A program made the position numbers and the translations under genes. From assembly GCA_943370215.1 (NCBI GenBank), contig CALRQC020000003.1, positions 124,001 to 188,000 on the forward strand: DNA of 64,000 nucleotides, given 5' to 3'. Shown here one piece after another: positions 16,276-27,960 of this stretch. A model generated the notes under the pieces. The model had not been told where the DNA came from and ran no database searches. It saw nothing but the letters and a program-made list of their open reading frames with translations. Every line of letters starts with the position of its first letter. Position 1 is the stretch's first letter. This DNA is from Niveispirillum sp943370215. GTDB lineage: Bacteria; Pseudomonadota; Alphaproteobacteria; Azospirillales; Azospirillaceae.

Positions 16276-16367
16276 TCAAGCGCCGGGCGCTGCCTCCGGC
16301 AGCTTGGCTTACGCGGGCACGGGCCCGCGGTCGTTGGCCTCCAAGGGTCATGTTCCATGACCCTTGG
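16276..16367. repeat. Dispersed intergenic repeat, copy B (right part)
   Basis: This is closely similar to 681-779. It has the same GC-rich block, with CTTACGCGGGCACG, and the same terminal hairpin, here a perfect 12-bp stem (16341-16352 with 16356-16367, loop TTC). The left part of this copy, including GTTTACATGTTCCCTCA and a hairpin at 16042-16058, lies on the other side of the MITE. The hairpin overlaps the stop codon of the hydrolase gene at 16348. Confidence 0.7.
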
Positions 16368-17130
16368 TCTTCTCTGCCAGCTCCCCGGCCAGCCGCAGCA
16401 TCAAGGCGATATCCGCGTCGCGTGACAGGCGGTGGTCGCCATCCTTCACCAGCACCACCCGCACATCCTCGCCCGCCAGCGCGTCGGCCAGTTCCAGGCT
16501 GGTGCGCCAGGGAATATCCGGGTCGCGCTGGCCATGCAGCAGCCGCACCGGACAGGTGATGGGGATCGGCCCCGGCAGCAGCAGATGGGCCCTTGCCTCT
16601 GCCAGCAGGTGGCGGGTAATGGGATATCCGGCGGGATCATAGGCCGATGGCGCGATGAAGCGTCCGTCGCGTTCCAGGGCCGCCAACTGGTCCGGCCCCA
16701 ACCGGGGCCGGATCATCCGTTCGGTGAAATCGGGGGCGGGGGCAATGCCCAGCAGGCCCGCCACCCGGTGCGGCCGTGCCAGTGCCACCAGCAGGGCGAT
16801 CCAGCCGCCCATGCTGGACCCGACCAGGATTTGCGGCCCCTCTGTCAGCCGGTCCAGCACGGCCAGCGCATCATCGCGCCACTGGCCGATGCTGCCCTGT
16901 TCCCACGCCCCGCCGCTGGCCCCGTGGCCCTGATAATCAAAGCGGATGAAGGCGCGGCCTTCGCGCTGGGCCCAGGCCTCCAGCGCTGTGGCCTTGATGC
17001 CCGTCATGTCCGATCGGAAACCACCTAAGAAGACCAGCCCCGGATTCCGCCCTGCCGTGCGCCGATAGGCTATGGTGGTATCGGCCGTTTCCAGGCTATG
17101 TATCGGCCCTTCGTCACCCATCAGTCGCAT
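16348..17130 (-). CDS. Alpha/beta hydrolase (ABHD10-like)
   Basis: This 260-residue cytoplasmic hydrolase shows the sequence LVFLGGFRSDMTGIKA (oxyanion-hole strand), FIRFDYQGHGASGG, and the nucleophile elbow LVGSSMGGWIAL with serine in G-S-S-M-G. Near the end, VRLLHGQRDPDIPW holds the catalytic aspartate and KDGDHRLS the histidine. The pattern resembles bacterial relatives of ABHD10, which act on acyl thioesters or acyl glucuronides. Actual substrate is unknown. The start at 17130 lies 4 bp from the divergent glycosyltransferase start; ATG at 17121 is an alternative. Its TGA stop lies inside the hairpin of repeat copy B. Confidence 0.8.
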   Translation of the reverse strand: MRLMGDEGPIHSLETADTTIAYRRTAGRNPGLVFLGGFRSDMTGIKATALEAWAQREGRAFIRFDYQGHGASGGAWEQGSIGQWRDDALAVLDRLTEGPQILVGSSMGGWIALLVALARPHRVAGLLGIAPAPDFTERMIRPRLGPDQLAALERDGRFIAPSAYDPAGYPITRHLLAEARAHLLLPGPIPITCPVRLLHGQRDPDIPWRTSLELADALAGEDVRVVLVKDGDHRLSRDADIALMLRLAGELAEKTKGHGT

Positions 17131-17133
17131 CCC

Positions 17134-18351
17134 ATGTCGATTTCCGATAGCGCCGGTACCCTAGCCAGCGATGATGTTGCGGTAAACCCGCCCGTGGACC
17201 CGTACCCGCTGTTCGGCAACGGGCGGCCCACCATCCTGCAGGTGATCCCCACCCTGGTGACCGGCGGGGCAGAGCGGGGCTGTATCGATATTGCCGCCGC
17301 CGTCCAACGGGCCGGCGGCACGGCCATTGTCGTTTCGGCCGGCGGGCCGATGTCGCGGGAACTGGAACGCTATGGCGCCCGGCACATCACCCTGCCGGTG
17401 CAATCCAAGAACCCCTTCACCATGCGGCGCAATGCCGCCAGGCTGGCGGCGATCATCCGAGAGCACCGGGTGGACCTGATCCATGCCCGCTCCCGCGCCC
17501 CGGCCTGGAGTGCGATGTGGGCGGCGCGGCGCACCGGCATTCCCTTCGTCACCACCTTCCACGCGCCCTATAATTTCAAGTCGCGGCTGAAGCGCTGGTA
17601 CAATTCGGTGATGGCGCAGGGTGATCGCATCATCGCCGTTTCCGGCTTTGTCTATGATCATGTGGCGCAGAATTACGGCGTGGGGCCGGACCGGCTGCGG
17701 CTGATCCATCGCGGCGTCGATGTGGATATCATGTCACCGGACAAGGTGACCCAGGCCCGCATGGCGCAGTTGATCCAGCAATGGCGCCTGCCGGAAGATC
17801 AGCGCATCGTGCTGCTGCCCGGCCGGCTGACCCGCTGGAAGGGCCAGACCCTGCTGATCGACGCCATCGCCCGGCTGGGCCGGTCGGATGTCCGCGCCGT
17901 GCTGGTGGGCGATGATCAGGGCCGCACCGAATACCGGCAGGAGCTGGAGGAACAGATCCGCCGGCTGAACCTGGGCGGCCATGTCACCATCGCCGGCCAC
18001 TGCAACGACATGGCGGCGGCCTATATGCTGTCCGACGTGGTGGTGAGCGCCTCGACGGAGCCGGAAGCGTTCGGCCGCATCATCGCCGAGGCGCAGGCCA
18101 TGGGCCGCCCGGTGATCGTCACCAATCTGGGGGCGGTGAAGGAAACCGTGATCGACGGCACCACCGGGCTGGTGGTACCGCCCAACGACCCGGAGGCCAT
18201 GGCCAAGGCCATCCGCGCTGCCCTGGACCTGGACCCGCTGCAGCGCCAGGCCGTGGGCATGGACGGGATGCGCCATGTGCGCGAAAACTTCACCAAGGCC
18301 GGCATGTGCCATGCCACCCTGTCTGTCTATGCAGAGTTGCTGCGGAAGTAG
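17134..18351 (+). CDS. Family 4 glycosyltransferase (GT-B fold)
   Basis: This 405-residue enzyme transfers a sugar from a nucleotide donor to a glycan or lipid acceptor. The N-terminal acceptor domain starts TILQVIPTLVTGGAERGCID, which is typical of GT4 members. The C-terminal donor domain has VLLPGRLTRWKGQTLLIDAI and the E-x7-E motif region EPEAFGRIIAEAQAMGRPVI. ATG at 17134 was selected; an upstream in-frame start at 17098 would overlap the divergent hydrolase. Membership in a lipopolysaccharide or exopolysaccharide pathway is likely but cannot be fixed, because no other glycan genes are adjacent. Confidence 0.88.
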   Translation: MSISDSAGTLASDDVAVNPPVDPYPLFGNGRPTILQVIPTLVTGGAERGCIDIAAAVQRAGGTAIVVSAGGPMSRELERYGARHITLPVQSKNPFTMRRNAARLAAIIREHRVDLIHARSRAPAWSAMWAARRTGIPFVTTFHAPYNFKSRLKRWYNSVMAQGDRIIAVSGFVYDHVAQNYGVGPDRLRLIHRGVDVDIMSPDKVTQARMAQLIQQWRLPEDQRIVLLPGRLTRWKGQTLLIDAIARLGRSDVRAVLVGDDQGRTEYRQELEEQIRRLNLGGHVTIAGHCNDMAAAYMLSDVVVSASTEPEAFGRIIAEAQAMGRPVIVTNLGAVKETVIDGTTGLVVPPNDPEAMAKAIRAALDLDPLQRQAVGMDGMRHVRENFTKAGMCHATLSVYAELLRK

Positions 18352-18445
18352 AAGAATTTCCCGCATTCCGCGTGTTTTGGATTGAGTTGCTGAATTAAAG
18401 GTCGATAATCCCATCCCGCGTCATCGTTCAGCGGGGGGATGTTCC

Positions 18446-19258
18446 ATGCGCGGGTCTTTTATTGTCGCTTTTCTGGCCGTGCTGCTGGCCGGTTGTGCCG
18501 GGCAACCGGCGACGGGTGTGAAGGCATCGGCCACGGCGGCCACCGCTGTTTCGCCCGCCGATCTCTATATGGCCTCGCTGCAGGCTGTGGCGGTGACGGG
18601 GCCGAGGGTGATCGGGCCGGGCTTGCTGCGCATCGCGGCGGATAATCCCGATCTGGTGTGGCGCGAGGGGGCGGTGGGGCGGCAGGTGCTGGTTGCCTCC
18701 ACCATGTCCAGCAGTTCCTATCAGAAATATTATGAAGGCAAGCCCACCGGTGGCCCCAGCGGCTGGGGCCAGATCTGGGTGACGGCGGTGCCGCAACTGC
18801 GCGGCTTCTGTCAGGCGGCGGCGGGCGATGCGGCGGCCAAGACCCAGCGGGTGGTGCAATGGCTGGGCCTGAACCCCGCCGTGCCCTATGCCCAGGTGGT
18901 GGAAATGTGGATCGACCCGGCGCAACTGGCCCGCCCCTGCCCGCTGACCGATGTGACCGCCAGCACCTGCACCCTGGATGATGCCAGCACGGTGACCCGC
19001 CCCACCTGTACGGCAGGGGATGCGGCCTGTGGGGAGCGCCAATCCTATTGGGACTGGTTTTCCGGCAATATGCGCCAGAACCTGAAGGAAGGCGGCGCCC
19101 CCTGGACCCGGCTTGGCTACACCTTTGACTGGAAGCCCAAACAGGGCGGCGGGTTTGAACGCTATGGCGCCAGCGAATTCATCCTGAAACCGGGGGCAAA
19201 GTACGAGGTGAAGGCGGCCTATACGCTGGCGGATTATTGCGCCACGCCGGGGGCGTGA
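18446..19258 (+). CDS. Putative lipoprotein of unknown function
   Basis: This 270-residue protein begins with a lipoprotein signal: MRGSFIVAFLAVLLAGC, with the lipobox LLAG-C at residue 17. The mature part is rich in W, Q and paired cysteines (at least six), suggesting a disulphide-bonded periplasmic domain. A central region GQIWVTAVPQLRGFCQAAAG and the C-terminal YEVKAAYTLADYCATPGA are distinctive, but I do not recognise a family. It ends about 100 bp before the first CRISPR repeat, and the CRISPR leader occupies that space. There is no sign that it belongs to a CRISPR system. Confidence 0.7.
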   Translation: MRGSFIVAFLAVLLAGCAGQPATGVKASATAATAVSPADLYMASLQAVAVTGPRVIGPGLLRIAADNPDLVWREGAVGRQVLVASTMSSSSYQKYYEGKPTGGPSGWGQIWVTAVPQLRGFCQAAAGDAAAKTQRVVQWLGLNPAVPYAQVVEMWIDPAQLARPCPLTDVTASTCTLDDASTVTRPTCTAGDAACGERQSYWDWFSGNMRQNLKEGGAPWTRLGYTFDWKPKQGGGFERYGASEFILKPGAKYEVKAAYTLADYCATPGA

Positions 19259-19358
19259 GGGGGACAAAAGACTCTTCTCTCAATAGGGGATTTTTGTTAG
19301 GTTTGTTCAGTGTGGTTTTCTTGGACAAGTGAAGAGTATCAACTCTCTAACTCCTAGA
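19259..19358 (+). promoter_or_regulatory. CRISPR leader with an IHF-like site
   Basis: About 100 bp, clearly more AT-rich than its surroundings, between the lipoprotein gene and the first repeat. TATCAACTCTCTA (19337-19349) matches the IHF consensus WATCAANNNNTTR at all but one position and ends 9 bp before repeat 1. That fits the placement of the IHF site in type I-E leaders, where IHF bends DNA for spacer integration. Array polarity agrees, since the decayed repeat is at the other end. Confidence 0.6.
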
Positions 19359-21216
19359 GGCTCCCCCACATGCGTGGGGATGGACCCCAGGATAGATGAT
19401 CAAGTGCTGGCGCTCCGGCGGCTCCCCCACATGCGTGGGGATGGACCATAGTTCGATGGGACTTGGATCAGCGCATGAATGGCTCCCCCACATGCGTGGG
19501 GATGGACCCGTCAGCGGTTACAAGGTAACCCGCCCGGCCGGGGCTCCCCCACATGCGTGGGGATGGACCTCACATTCTGGCGTGCAAACATCTCATAACC
19601 TAGGCTCCCCCACATGCGTGGGGATGGACCCCGACAGGGTGGCTCGGGCAGCAGTGCCGCCTGGGCTCCCCCACATGCGTGGGGATGGACCTTGCGTCGC
19701 GCAGCGTGTTTTCGCTGATACGCAGGCTCCCCCACATGCGTGGGGATGGACCCGGTACCGCCGATGCCGCCGCCGATGTTGGCGTGGCTCCCCCACATGC
19801 GTGGGGATGGACCCTCTGAGGGCTGAGGCGCTTAAGGCCGCTAAGGGGCTCCCCCACATGCGTGGGGATGGACCTTTGTCAGGATATCGATGCGCGTCTG
19901 CATAGCCGGCTCCCCCACATGCGTGGGGATGGACCTCAGACCCTGGTGGGGACGGCTGTGGCGGGCCTGGCTCCCCCACATGCGTGGGGATGGACCTTCT
20001 TGGGTCTTAATGCGCTTTTCGGCTGCCGCGGCTCCCCCACATGCGTGGGGATGGACCCTCGCGTCAGTCGGGGCCGCTTGTTTATTCTCAGGCTCCCCCA
20101 CATGCGTGGGGATGGACCTACTTTTTCTACATCGAACAGACCAAGATCAATGGCTCCCCCACATGCGTGGGGATGGACCCGTAAGTGTGAGGGGGGGACT
20201 CCACCCCGCCCGGGCTCCCCCACATGCGTGGGGATGGACCCAGGCTGCTGAAGGAGCAGGCAGGCGGCGGCGCGGCTCCCCCACATGCGTGGGGATGGAC
20301 CTCGACCATTGCGCCAATCCCATGCCGAGAAGCGGGCTCCCCCACATGCGTGGGGATGGACCCGTCGAAATATCTGGCAATGACATTTCAGTAATGGCTC
20401 CCCCACATGCGTGGGGATGGACCCCCGCCTCATCCTTGACTGTCAGTGAAAGCAAGGGCTCCCCCACATGCGTGGGGATGGACCTTGTTGAAACATTAGT
20501 TTCTTTTGGCTTATTAAGGCTCCCCCACATGCGTGGGGATGGACCCCTTGGCGATCCAGCGCACCGCAGCCCAGCCGGGGCTCCCCCACATGCGTGGGGA
20601 TGGACCCGACCCCAACCGCCGCTGGGGGGCCGTCCCATCGGCTCCCCCACATGCGTGGGGATGGACCCGCTGAACGGATTATCGGCGTCGGGGAGGGGCG
20701 GGCTCCCCCACATGCGTGGGGATGGACCCTTATTGCCCGCCGTTGCGGCGTTGCATGGCCAGGCTCCCCCACATGCGTGGGGATGGACCGTTATGCGGTG
20801 TGGCCGCATACTAGGAGACCAGGGCTCCCCCACATGCGTGGGGATGGACCTTACGAGCCCCGCCCCGAGGGGTATCGGCGCATGGCTCCCCCACATGCGT
20901 GGGGATGGACCCCCGCCACCGTCATACGGATTGGTGATGATTGTGGCTCCCCCACATGCGTGGGGATGGACCCCTTAAGCGGCGTTTCGGTATGAAGGAA
21001 ACGGTGGCTCCCCCACATGCGTGGGGATGGACCCTTTTCCATCGGCTGCACGCAGGCGCGGGCGATGGCTCCCCCACATGCGTGGGGATGGACCCTACGG
21101 ACGGTGCGCAGAGACCGCCGCCCGACTGGCTCCCCCACATGCGTGGGGATGGACCCTACGTTGACACTGTATGTGGTGATTGGATTGAGGCTCCCCCACA
21201 GGCGTGGAGATAGTCC
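19359..21216 (+). CRISPR. CRISPR array, 31 repeats and 30 spacers, type I-E-like
   Basis: Repeats of 28 nt recur at an exact 61-bp period from 19359, giving 33-nt spacers (32 if a 29th base is counted with the repeat). The repeat starts GGCTCCCCCAC and ends GTGGGGATGGACC. It forms a 6-bp CCCCAC/GTGGGG stem with loop ATGC, leaving an 8-nt handle ATGGACC plus one base, like the E. coli I-E handle ATAAACCG. All 30 upstream repeats appear identical; the last (21189-21216) differs at four positions, marking the leader-distal end. Spacers all look different. No cas1, cas2, cas3, cascade or cas6 gene occurs in the window, so effector proteins must be encoded elsewhere or be absent. Confidence 0.98.
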
Positions 21217-21316
21217 TGAAGACCAATTTCACTTTCCCCCCTGTGACGGCGCGCGTTGACCCCGCCCCCCGCCCGGCCCCACACTGGCGAAAATAAACCG
21301 CCGGGAGGGTAAGCCG

Positions 21317-23698
21317 TTGAAGGAGAAGGAGCTGCGGATCGCGCTCGTCTGCTATGGCGGGGTCAGTCTGGCCGTTTATATGCATGGCGTGACCAAGGAG
21401 CTGTGGAAGCTGGTGCGGGCCAGCCATGGGCTGCACGCCCCACCCCACGGCCCCGTGCAGGCCCCGCAGGATACAGAGGTGGTGTATCGCGGCCTGCTGG
21501 CCGATCTGCTGCCGGACCTGTCCTTGCGGGTGCTGGTGGATGTGGCGGCGGGGGCCAGTGCGGGGGGCATCAATGCCGTGCTGCTGGCCCGCGCCATCGC
21601 CCATGATCTGGACCTGGAACCGCTGACCCGGCTCTGGCTGGAAAATGCCGATGTCACCGCCCTGCTGACGCCCGACCACAAGGCCGGGCGCTGGAGCAAA
21701 TGGTTCATGCGGCCCTTGCTCTGGCTCTGGTTCCGCCGTTTCACCAACATGGCGCCGGACGAGGAAACGCGGGACAAGCTGTCCTTCTTCGTGCGCTCGC
21801 GCTGGTTCTCGCCGCCGTTCGACGGCAAGCGGCTGATGGAATTCCTGCTGGATGCCGCCCGCGCCATGGGCAAGAGCGGGGCCCGGCCCGATGCCAGCCT
21901 GATGCCGCGCGGCCTGCCGCTTTCGCTTTATATCACCGCCACGGATTTCCACGGCTATACCACCCGCATCCCCGCCCATGACCCGCCGGAAATTGCCGAG
22001 CGCGAGCATCGCCACCGGTTCAGCTTCCGTTACCGGCGCGGCGGGGCTGGCGATGTCGAAAGCGACTTCACCGATGGCGATGTGCCGGGGCTGGTGTTTG
22101 CCGCCCGCGCGTCCGCCAGCTATCCCGGCGCCTTCCCCCCGGCGCAGATCCGCCAGATGGATCATCTGCTACATGAAAGGGCGGAGACCTGGGACGGCCG
22201 CGCCCGGTTTTTTGAGCGGAATTTCGCCGAGTATCGCCGCCATGGCGCTGACCCGGAACAGGCGAGTTTCATCGACGGGTCGGTGCTGAACAACAAGCCC
22301 TTCGCCGCCGCCCTGGCGGCCATTGCCGGCCGCCCCGCCTATCGGGAGGTTGACCGGCGCATGGTCTATATCGACCCCAAGCCGGCGGTTCCCAATGGCG
22401 CGGCCAAGCCACCGGAACCGCCGGGATTCTTCCGCACCATCCGGGGGGCCTTGTCGGACATTCCCCGCAATGAACCGGTGCGGGATGAGTTGCTGACCAT
22501 TGCCGGGCGCAATGCGCGGGTGGAACGGCTGCGCGGCCTGCTGGATGCCGCCCGCCCGCGCGTGACGGAACAGGTGGCCCGCGTGGTGGGCGGCCCGCTG
22601 CCCGATGCGCCCAGCATCGAACAGGTGCGGCATTGGCGCGATGCGGCCAGCCGCGCCGCCGCGTCGCAGGCTGGTTTTGCCTATGAAGCCTATCTGCGGC
22701 TGAAGATCGAAGGGGCGCTGGAAGGGCTGGCGCGGGTGCTGGCCCCCTGTCTGGGCCGGGGCGATGCGGTGGGCCGGGCCACCATGCAGGCGGCCCTGCA
22801 TGAATGGGCCAAGGCGCGCGGCGTGCTGCCCGACCGGATCGACGCCCCGCCGGAGGTGGAAACCGGCCCGGCCGACAGCGCGCCACCCTGGGTGCGCTTC
22901 CTGCGCGATTTCGATGTCGCCTTCCGTGACCGCCGCCTGCGTTTCCTGATCCGCGAACTGAACGGCCTCTATGCCCAGGCGGGGGAGGGGGAGTTCACCG
23001 ATACCCGTCACAGTGATCTGGATGAGATGAAGGCCGGGCTCTACAGCGCCTTGGAACGCCTACCCCATGCCATCGGTCTGGACATGCTGAATGCCGGGGA
23101 GCGGTCGGCGTTAAGCCACCTGTTGCGCGGCGATGGCCATGGCCCGCCGGGGCCGGCAGCGCTGGATCAGGCGCTGGACCGGCTGGCCGCCGTCTGGAAC
23201 CTGGAAGCCCAGTCAGTGGAGGTGGATGAGATATTCGCCCTGATGGGGCTGAATTATCTGGGGCCGGCCGGGCGGGCGCGGGTGTTCGAAGCCTATTTGG
23301 GCTTTGCCTTCTGGGATGTGCTGACCTTTTCCACCAGCGGCTGGGTGGAATTGGATGAGTTCCACGCCATCAAGGTGGACCGGATCGGCCCGCCCGACGC
23401 CCGGCTGTTGCGCCGGGGTGGGGCACCGGTGGAACTGCGCAGCGCCCGGATGAATGCCTTTGGCGGCTTTTTCAGCCGGCAGGACCGGGCGCTGGATTAT
23501 GTGCTGGGCCGGCTGCACGCCGCGGAACGCTGCATTGACCTGCTGGTGGATGCCGGCGGGCTGACCCTGACGGAAGCCCGCATCAACGCCCATAAACTGC
23601 GCGCCTTCCACGCCATCCTGCAGGCGGAGGAGGCGCGATTTGGCTGTGGGCATCCGGCGATGGAGCAGATCCGCAAATGGGTGGAGGCCTGTGGGTAG
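21317..23698 (+). CDS. Patatin-like protein with a C-terminal DUF3376-type region
   Basis: This large protein (793 residues) has an N-terminal patatin lipase domain. ELRIALVCYGGVSLAVYMHG holds the glycine-rich oxyanion loop, VDVAAGASAGGINAVLLARA the G-x-S-x-G nucleophile, and FIDGSVLNNKPF the catalytic aspartate (D-G-S rather than D-G-G). The remaining ~400 residues resemble the DUF3376 extension of long bacterial patatins. Such enzymes hydrolyse acyl chains from phospholipids. The start is TTG at 21317, supported by a strong GGGAGGG ribosome site at 21303-21309 and no nearer ATG. It begins 100 bp after the CRISPR array, but it lacks a nucleotide cyclase partner and so is not a CBASS effector by context. 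Confidence 0.85.
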   Translation: MKEKELRIALVCYGGVSLAVYMHGVTKELWKLVRASHGLHAPPHGPVQAPQDTEVVYRGLLADLLPDLSLRVLVDVAAGASAGGINAVLLARAIAHDLDLEPLTRLWLENADVTALLTPDHKAGRWSKWFMRPLLWLWFRRFTNMAPDEETRDKLSFFVRSRWFSPPFDGKRLMEFLLDAARAMGKSGARPDASLMPRGLPLSLYITATDFHGYTTRIPAHDPPEIAEREHRHRFSFRYRRGGAGDVESDFTDGDVPGLVFAARASASYPGAFPPAQIRQMDHLLHERAETWDGRARFFERNFAEYRRHGADPEQASFIDGSVLNNKPFAAALAAIAGRPAYREVDRRMVYIDPKPAVPNGAAKPPEPPGFFRTIRGALSDIPRNEPVRDELLTIAGRNARVERLRGLLDAARPRVTEQVARVVGGPLPDAPSIEQVRHWRDAASRAAASQAGFAYEAYLRLKIEGALEGLARVLAPCLGRGDAVGRATMQAALHEWAKARGVLPDRIDAPPEVETGPADSAPPWVRFLRDFDVAFRDRRLRFLIRELNGLYAQAGEGEFTDTRHSDLDEMKAGLYSALERLPHAIGLDMLNAGERSALSHLLRGDGHGPPGPAALDQALDRLAAVWNLEAQSVEVDEIFALMGLNYLGPAGRARVFEAYLGFAFWDVLTFSTSGWVELDEFHAIKVDRIGPPDARLLRRGGAPVELRSARMNAFGGFFSRQDRALDYVLGRLHAAERCIDLLVDAGGLTLTEARINAHKLRAFHAILQAEEARFGCGHPAMEQIRKWVEACG

Positions 23699-23715
23699 AA
23701 CGCGTGCTGCCCATG

Positions 23716-23740
23716 AAAAAGGCCGGGGTTGCCCCCGGCC
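23716..23740 (-). terminator. Rho-independent terminator of secA
   Basis: On the minus strand, an 8-bp stem GGCCGGGG/CCCCGGCC (23740-23721) is followed by five T residues (23720-23716). It lies about 40 bp after the secA stop and faces the patatin gene. Confidence 0.8.
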
Positions 23741-23781
23741 TGTTCATGCCCCCTCAAACGCCGGGCCGGCAGCCGCCGGCC

Positions 23782-23785
<4 letters not shown>
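23721..23785. repeat. Possible third, diverged copy of the dispersed intergenic repeat
   Basis: After the hairpin at 23721-23740 comes TTCATGCCCCCTCAAACGCC and then GGCAGCCGCCGGCCTTAC. The order hairpin, then CATG, then CCCTCA, then CGCCGGGC, then CTTAC matches copies A and B, but the GC-rich part is shortened. The similarity is weaker and could be partly chance. Confidence 0.4.
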
Positions 23786-26538
<2,753 letters not shown>

Positions 26539-26938
26539 GGAGAACTCCGCGAAGCATAAAGGCAGGATGGTAGAAGAACGCGTTACACAGCAAAACCCGG
26601 ATCGGCCGTCACCGGCCGCCGGGACCAGGGGTGCCATCCCCGTCAAGACAGGGGCCGGCACCGGTGACAGATAAGACCGCTTCGCCTTCCGGTCAACGTG
26701 GCTTCACTCAATCCAGCCGCCCGCTGTTGATTTTGGGTGGAAGATGACAGTCTTTTAACGCCATTTTCCGGCCCCGTGATGGCATGGTCTTGCCGGGGCA
26801 TGGGCACTCATGCTTTATGCGGACAGTCCTGGCGGGGCCCTTTTCGGGGATAGCCGGTCGGGCTGGGTGATTAGATTTCGTGGAAAGCTGGCGGACCTAC
26901 AGGCCGGCCCAGCCTTTGATGTGAGGGAAATTCCTAAG
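26539..26938. other. Divergent intergenic region of secA and the PpiC-type foldase
   Basis: About 400 bp without a convincing gene. An inverted repeat GTCACCGG/CCGGTGAC (26608-26615 and 26661-26668) lies on the secA side. A possible promoter for the foldase gene is TTGCCG (26790-26795), 17 bp, CTTTAT (26813-26818). The frame that continues upstream of the foldase start has no family-like sequence. Confidence 0.4.
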
Positions 26939-27877
26939 ATGCTGGTCAAGACGATGCGTGCCGCCCTGGTTGTCGCCATGACGACGGCCGCGCTGGGTTC
27001 TGTTTCCATGACCGCCCTGGCGCAGGACGCCAAGGCCCCCGCCGACAAGAAGGCCGCCCCGTCGCTGGCCGACGATCCGGTGGTCGCCCGCGTGAATGGC
27101 AAGGAGATCAAGCGCTCCGACGTGCTGGCCTCGCTGCAGCAACTGGGGCCGGAAGCGCAGAACTACCCGGTGCAGATGATCTATCCGCAGTTGCTGGAAC
27201 AACTGGTGCAGTCCGAACTGGTGACCGAGGCCGGTTACAAGGCCAAGCTGCAGGACAGCGCCGAAGTGAAGAAGCGCCTGAAGGAGGCCGAACAGCAGTT
27301 CGTTCAGCAGGCCTGGCTGCGCGCCGAGATCGACAAGCGCATGACCCAGGACAAGCTGAAGGCCGCCTATGACAAGTGGGTCAAGGCCAACCCGCCGCAG
27401 GATGAAGTGCGTGCCCGCCATATCCTGGTAAAGACCAAGGAAGAGGCCGATGCCATCATCAAGCAGCTCAAGGGCGGTGCCGATTTCGCCAAGCTGGCGG
27501 GTGAGAAGGGCACGGATGGCACCAAGTCCAATGGTGGCGATCTGGGTTACTTCGTGAAGGACCAGATGGTGAAGGAATTCGCCGAAGTCGCCTTTGCCAT
27601 GAAGCCCGGCGATGTCAGCCAGACCCCGGTGAAGACCGAGTTCGGCTATCACGTCATCAAGGTTGAGGATAAGCGTAAGCAGACCCTGCCGACCTTCGAC
27701 CAAGCCGCCCCGCAGCTCCGCTCCGCCGTGGCGCAGGATATCGCCGAAGAGGTGATCCAGGGCCTGCGCAAGGGTGCGAAGGTGGAAACCTTCAACATCG
27801 ATGGTGGCCCGATGCCGGCCGCCCCGGCGCCGGCCCCGGCGGCTGCCGCCCCGGCCAAGCCGGCGGAAAAGAAGTAA
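26939..27877 (+). CDS. Periplasmic parvulin-type peptidyl-prolyl isomerase (PpiC/SurA family)
   Basis: This 312-residue protein starts with a signal peptide (MLVKTMRAALVVAMTTAALG; cleavage near TALAQD). A SurA-N-like helical chaperone region covers about residues 45-145. The parvulin domain runs from RARHILVKTKEEADAI to EFGYHVIKVED, with GGDLGYFVKDQMVKEFAE in the middle. Such proteins assist folding of outer-membrane and secreted proteins after Sec export. The C-terminal tail is alanine- and proline-rich, about 20 residues, probably disordered. ATG at 26939 was chosen to match the signal peptide. A strong terminator follows at once (27886-27912). Confidence 0.92.
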   Translation: MLVKTMRAALVVAMTTAALGSVSMTALAQDAKAPADKKAAPSLADDPVVARVNGKEIKRSDVLASLQQLGPEAQNYPVQMIYPQLLEQLVQSELVTEAGYKAKLQDSAEVKKRLKEAEQQFVQQAWLRAEIDKRMTQDKLKAAYDKWVKANPPQDEVRARHILVKTKEEADAIIKQLKGGADFAKLAGEKGTDGTKSNGGDLGYFVKDQMVKEFAEVAFAMKPGDVSQTPVKTEFGYHVIKVEDKRKQTLPTFDQAAPQLRSAVAQDIAEEVIQGLRKGAKVETFNIDGGPMPAAPAPAPAAAAPAKPAEKK

Positions 27878-27885
27878 GGCCTATC

Positions 27886-27912
27886 GGGGGACGGTTCACC
27901 GTCCCCCTTTTT
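27886..27912 (+). terminator. Rho-independent terminator of the PpiC-type gene
   Basis: A perfect 9-bp stem, GGGGGACGG (27886-27894) and CCGTCCCCC (27899-27907), with loop TTCA, is followed by five T residues. It lies 8 bp after the stop codon. Confidence 0.92.
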
Positions 27913-27960
27913 GCTTCTGGGGTGTTTTTGGGAATTTCCCCTGCCATTTTATGCGTTTAA

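Noticed and set aside
19396..21259. Open frames across the CRISPR array with repeated peptides such as PHMRGDGP, PPHAWGWT and SPTCVGMD
   Set aside because: They are produced by the 28-nt repeat in rotating frames (61 is not a multiple of 3), on both strands; they are not proteins.
21317..23698. CBASS effector role for the patatin-like gene next to the CRISPR array
   Set aside because: No nucleotide cyclase or other CBASS gene is adjacent, and the protein is of the long DUF3376 type rather than the short CapV type.
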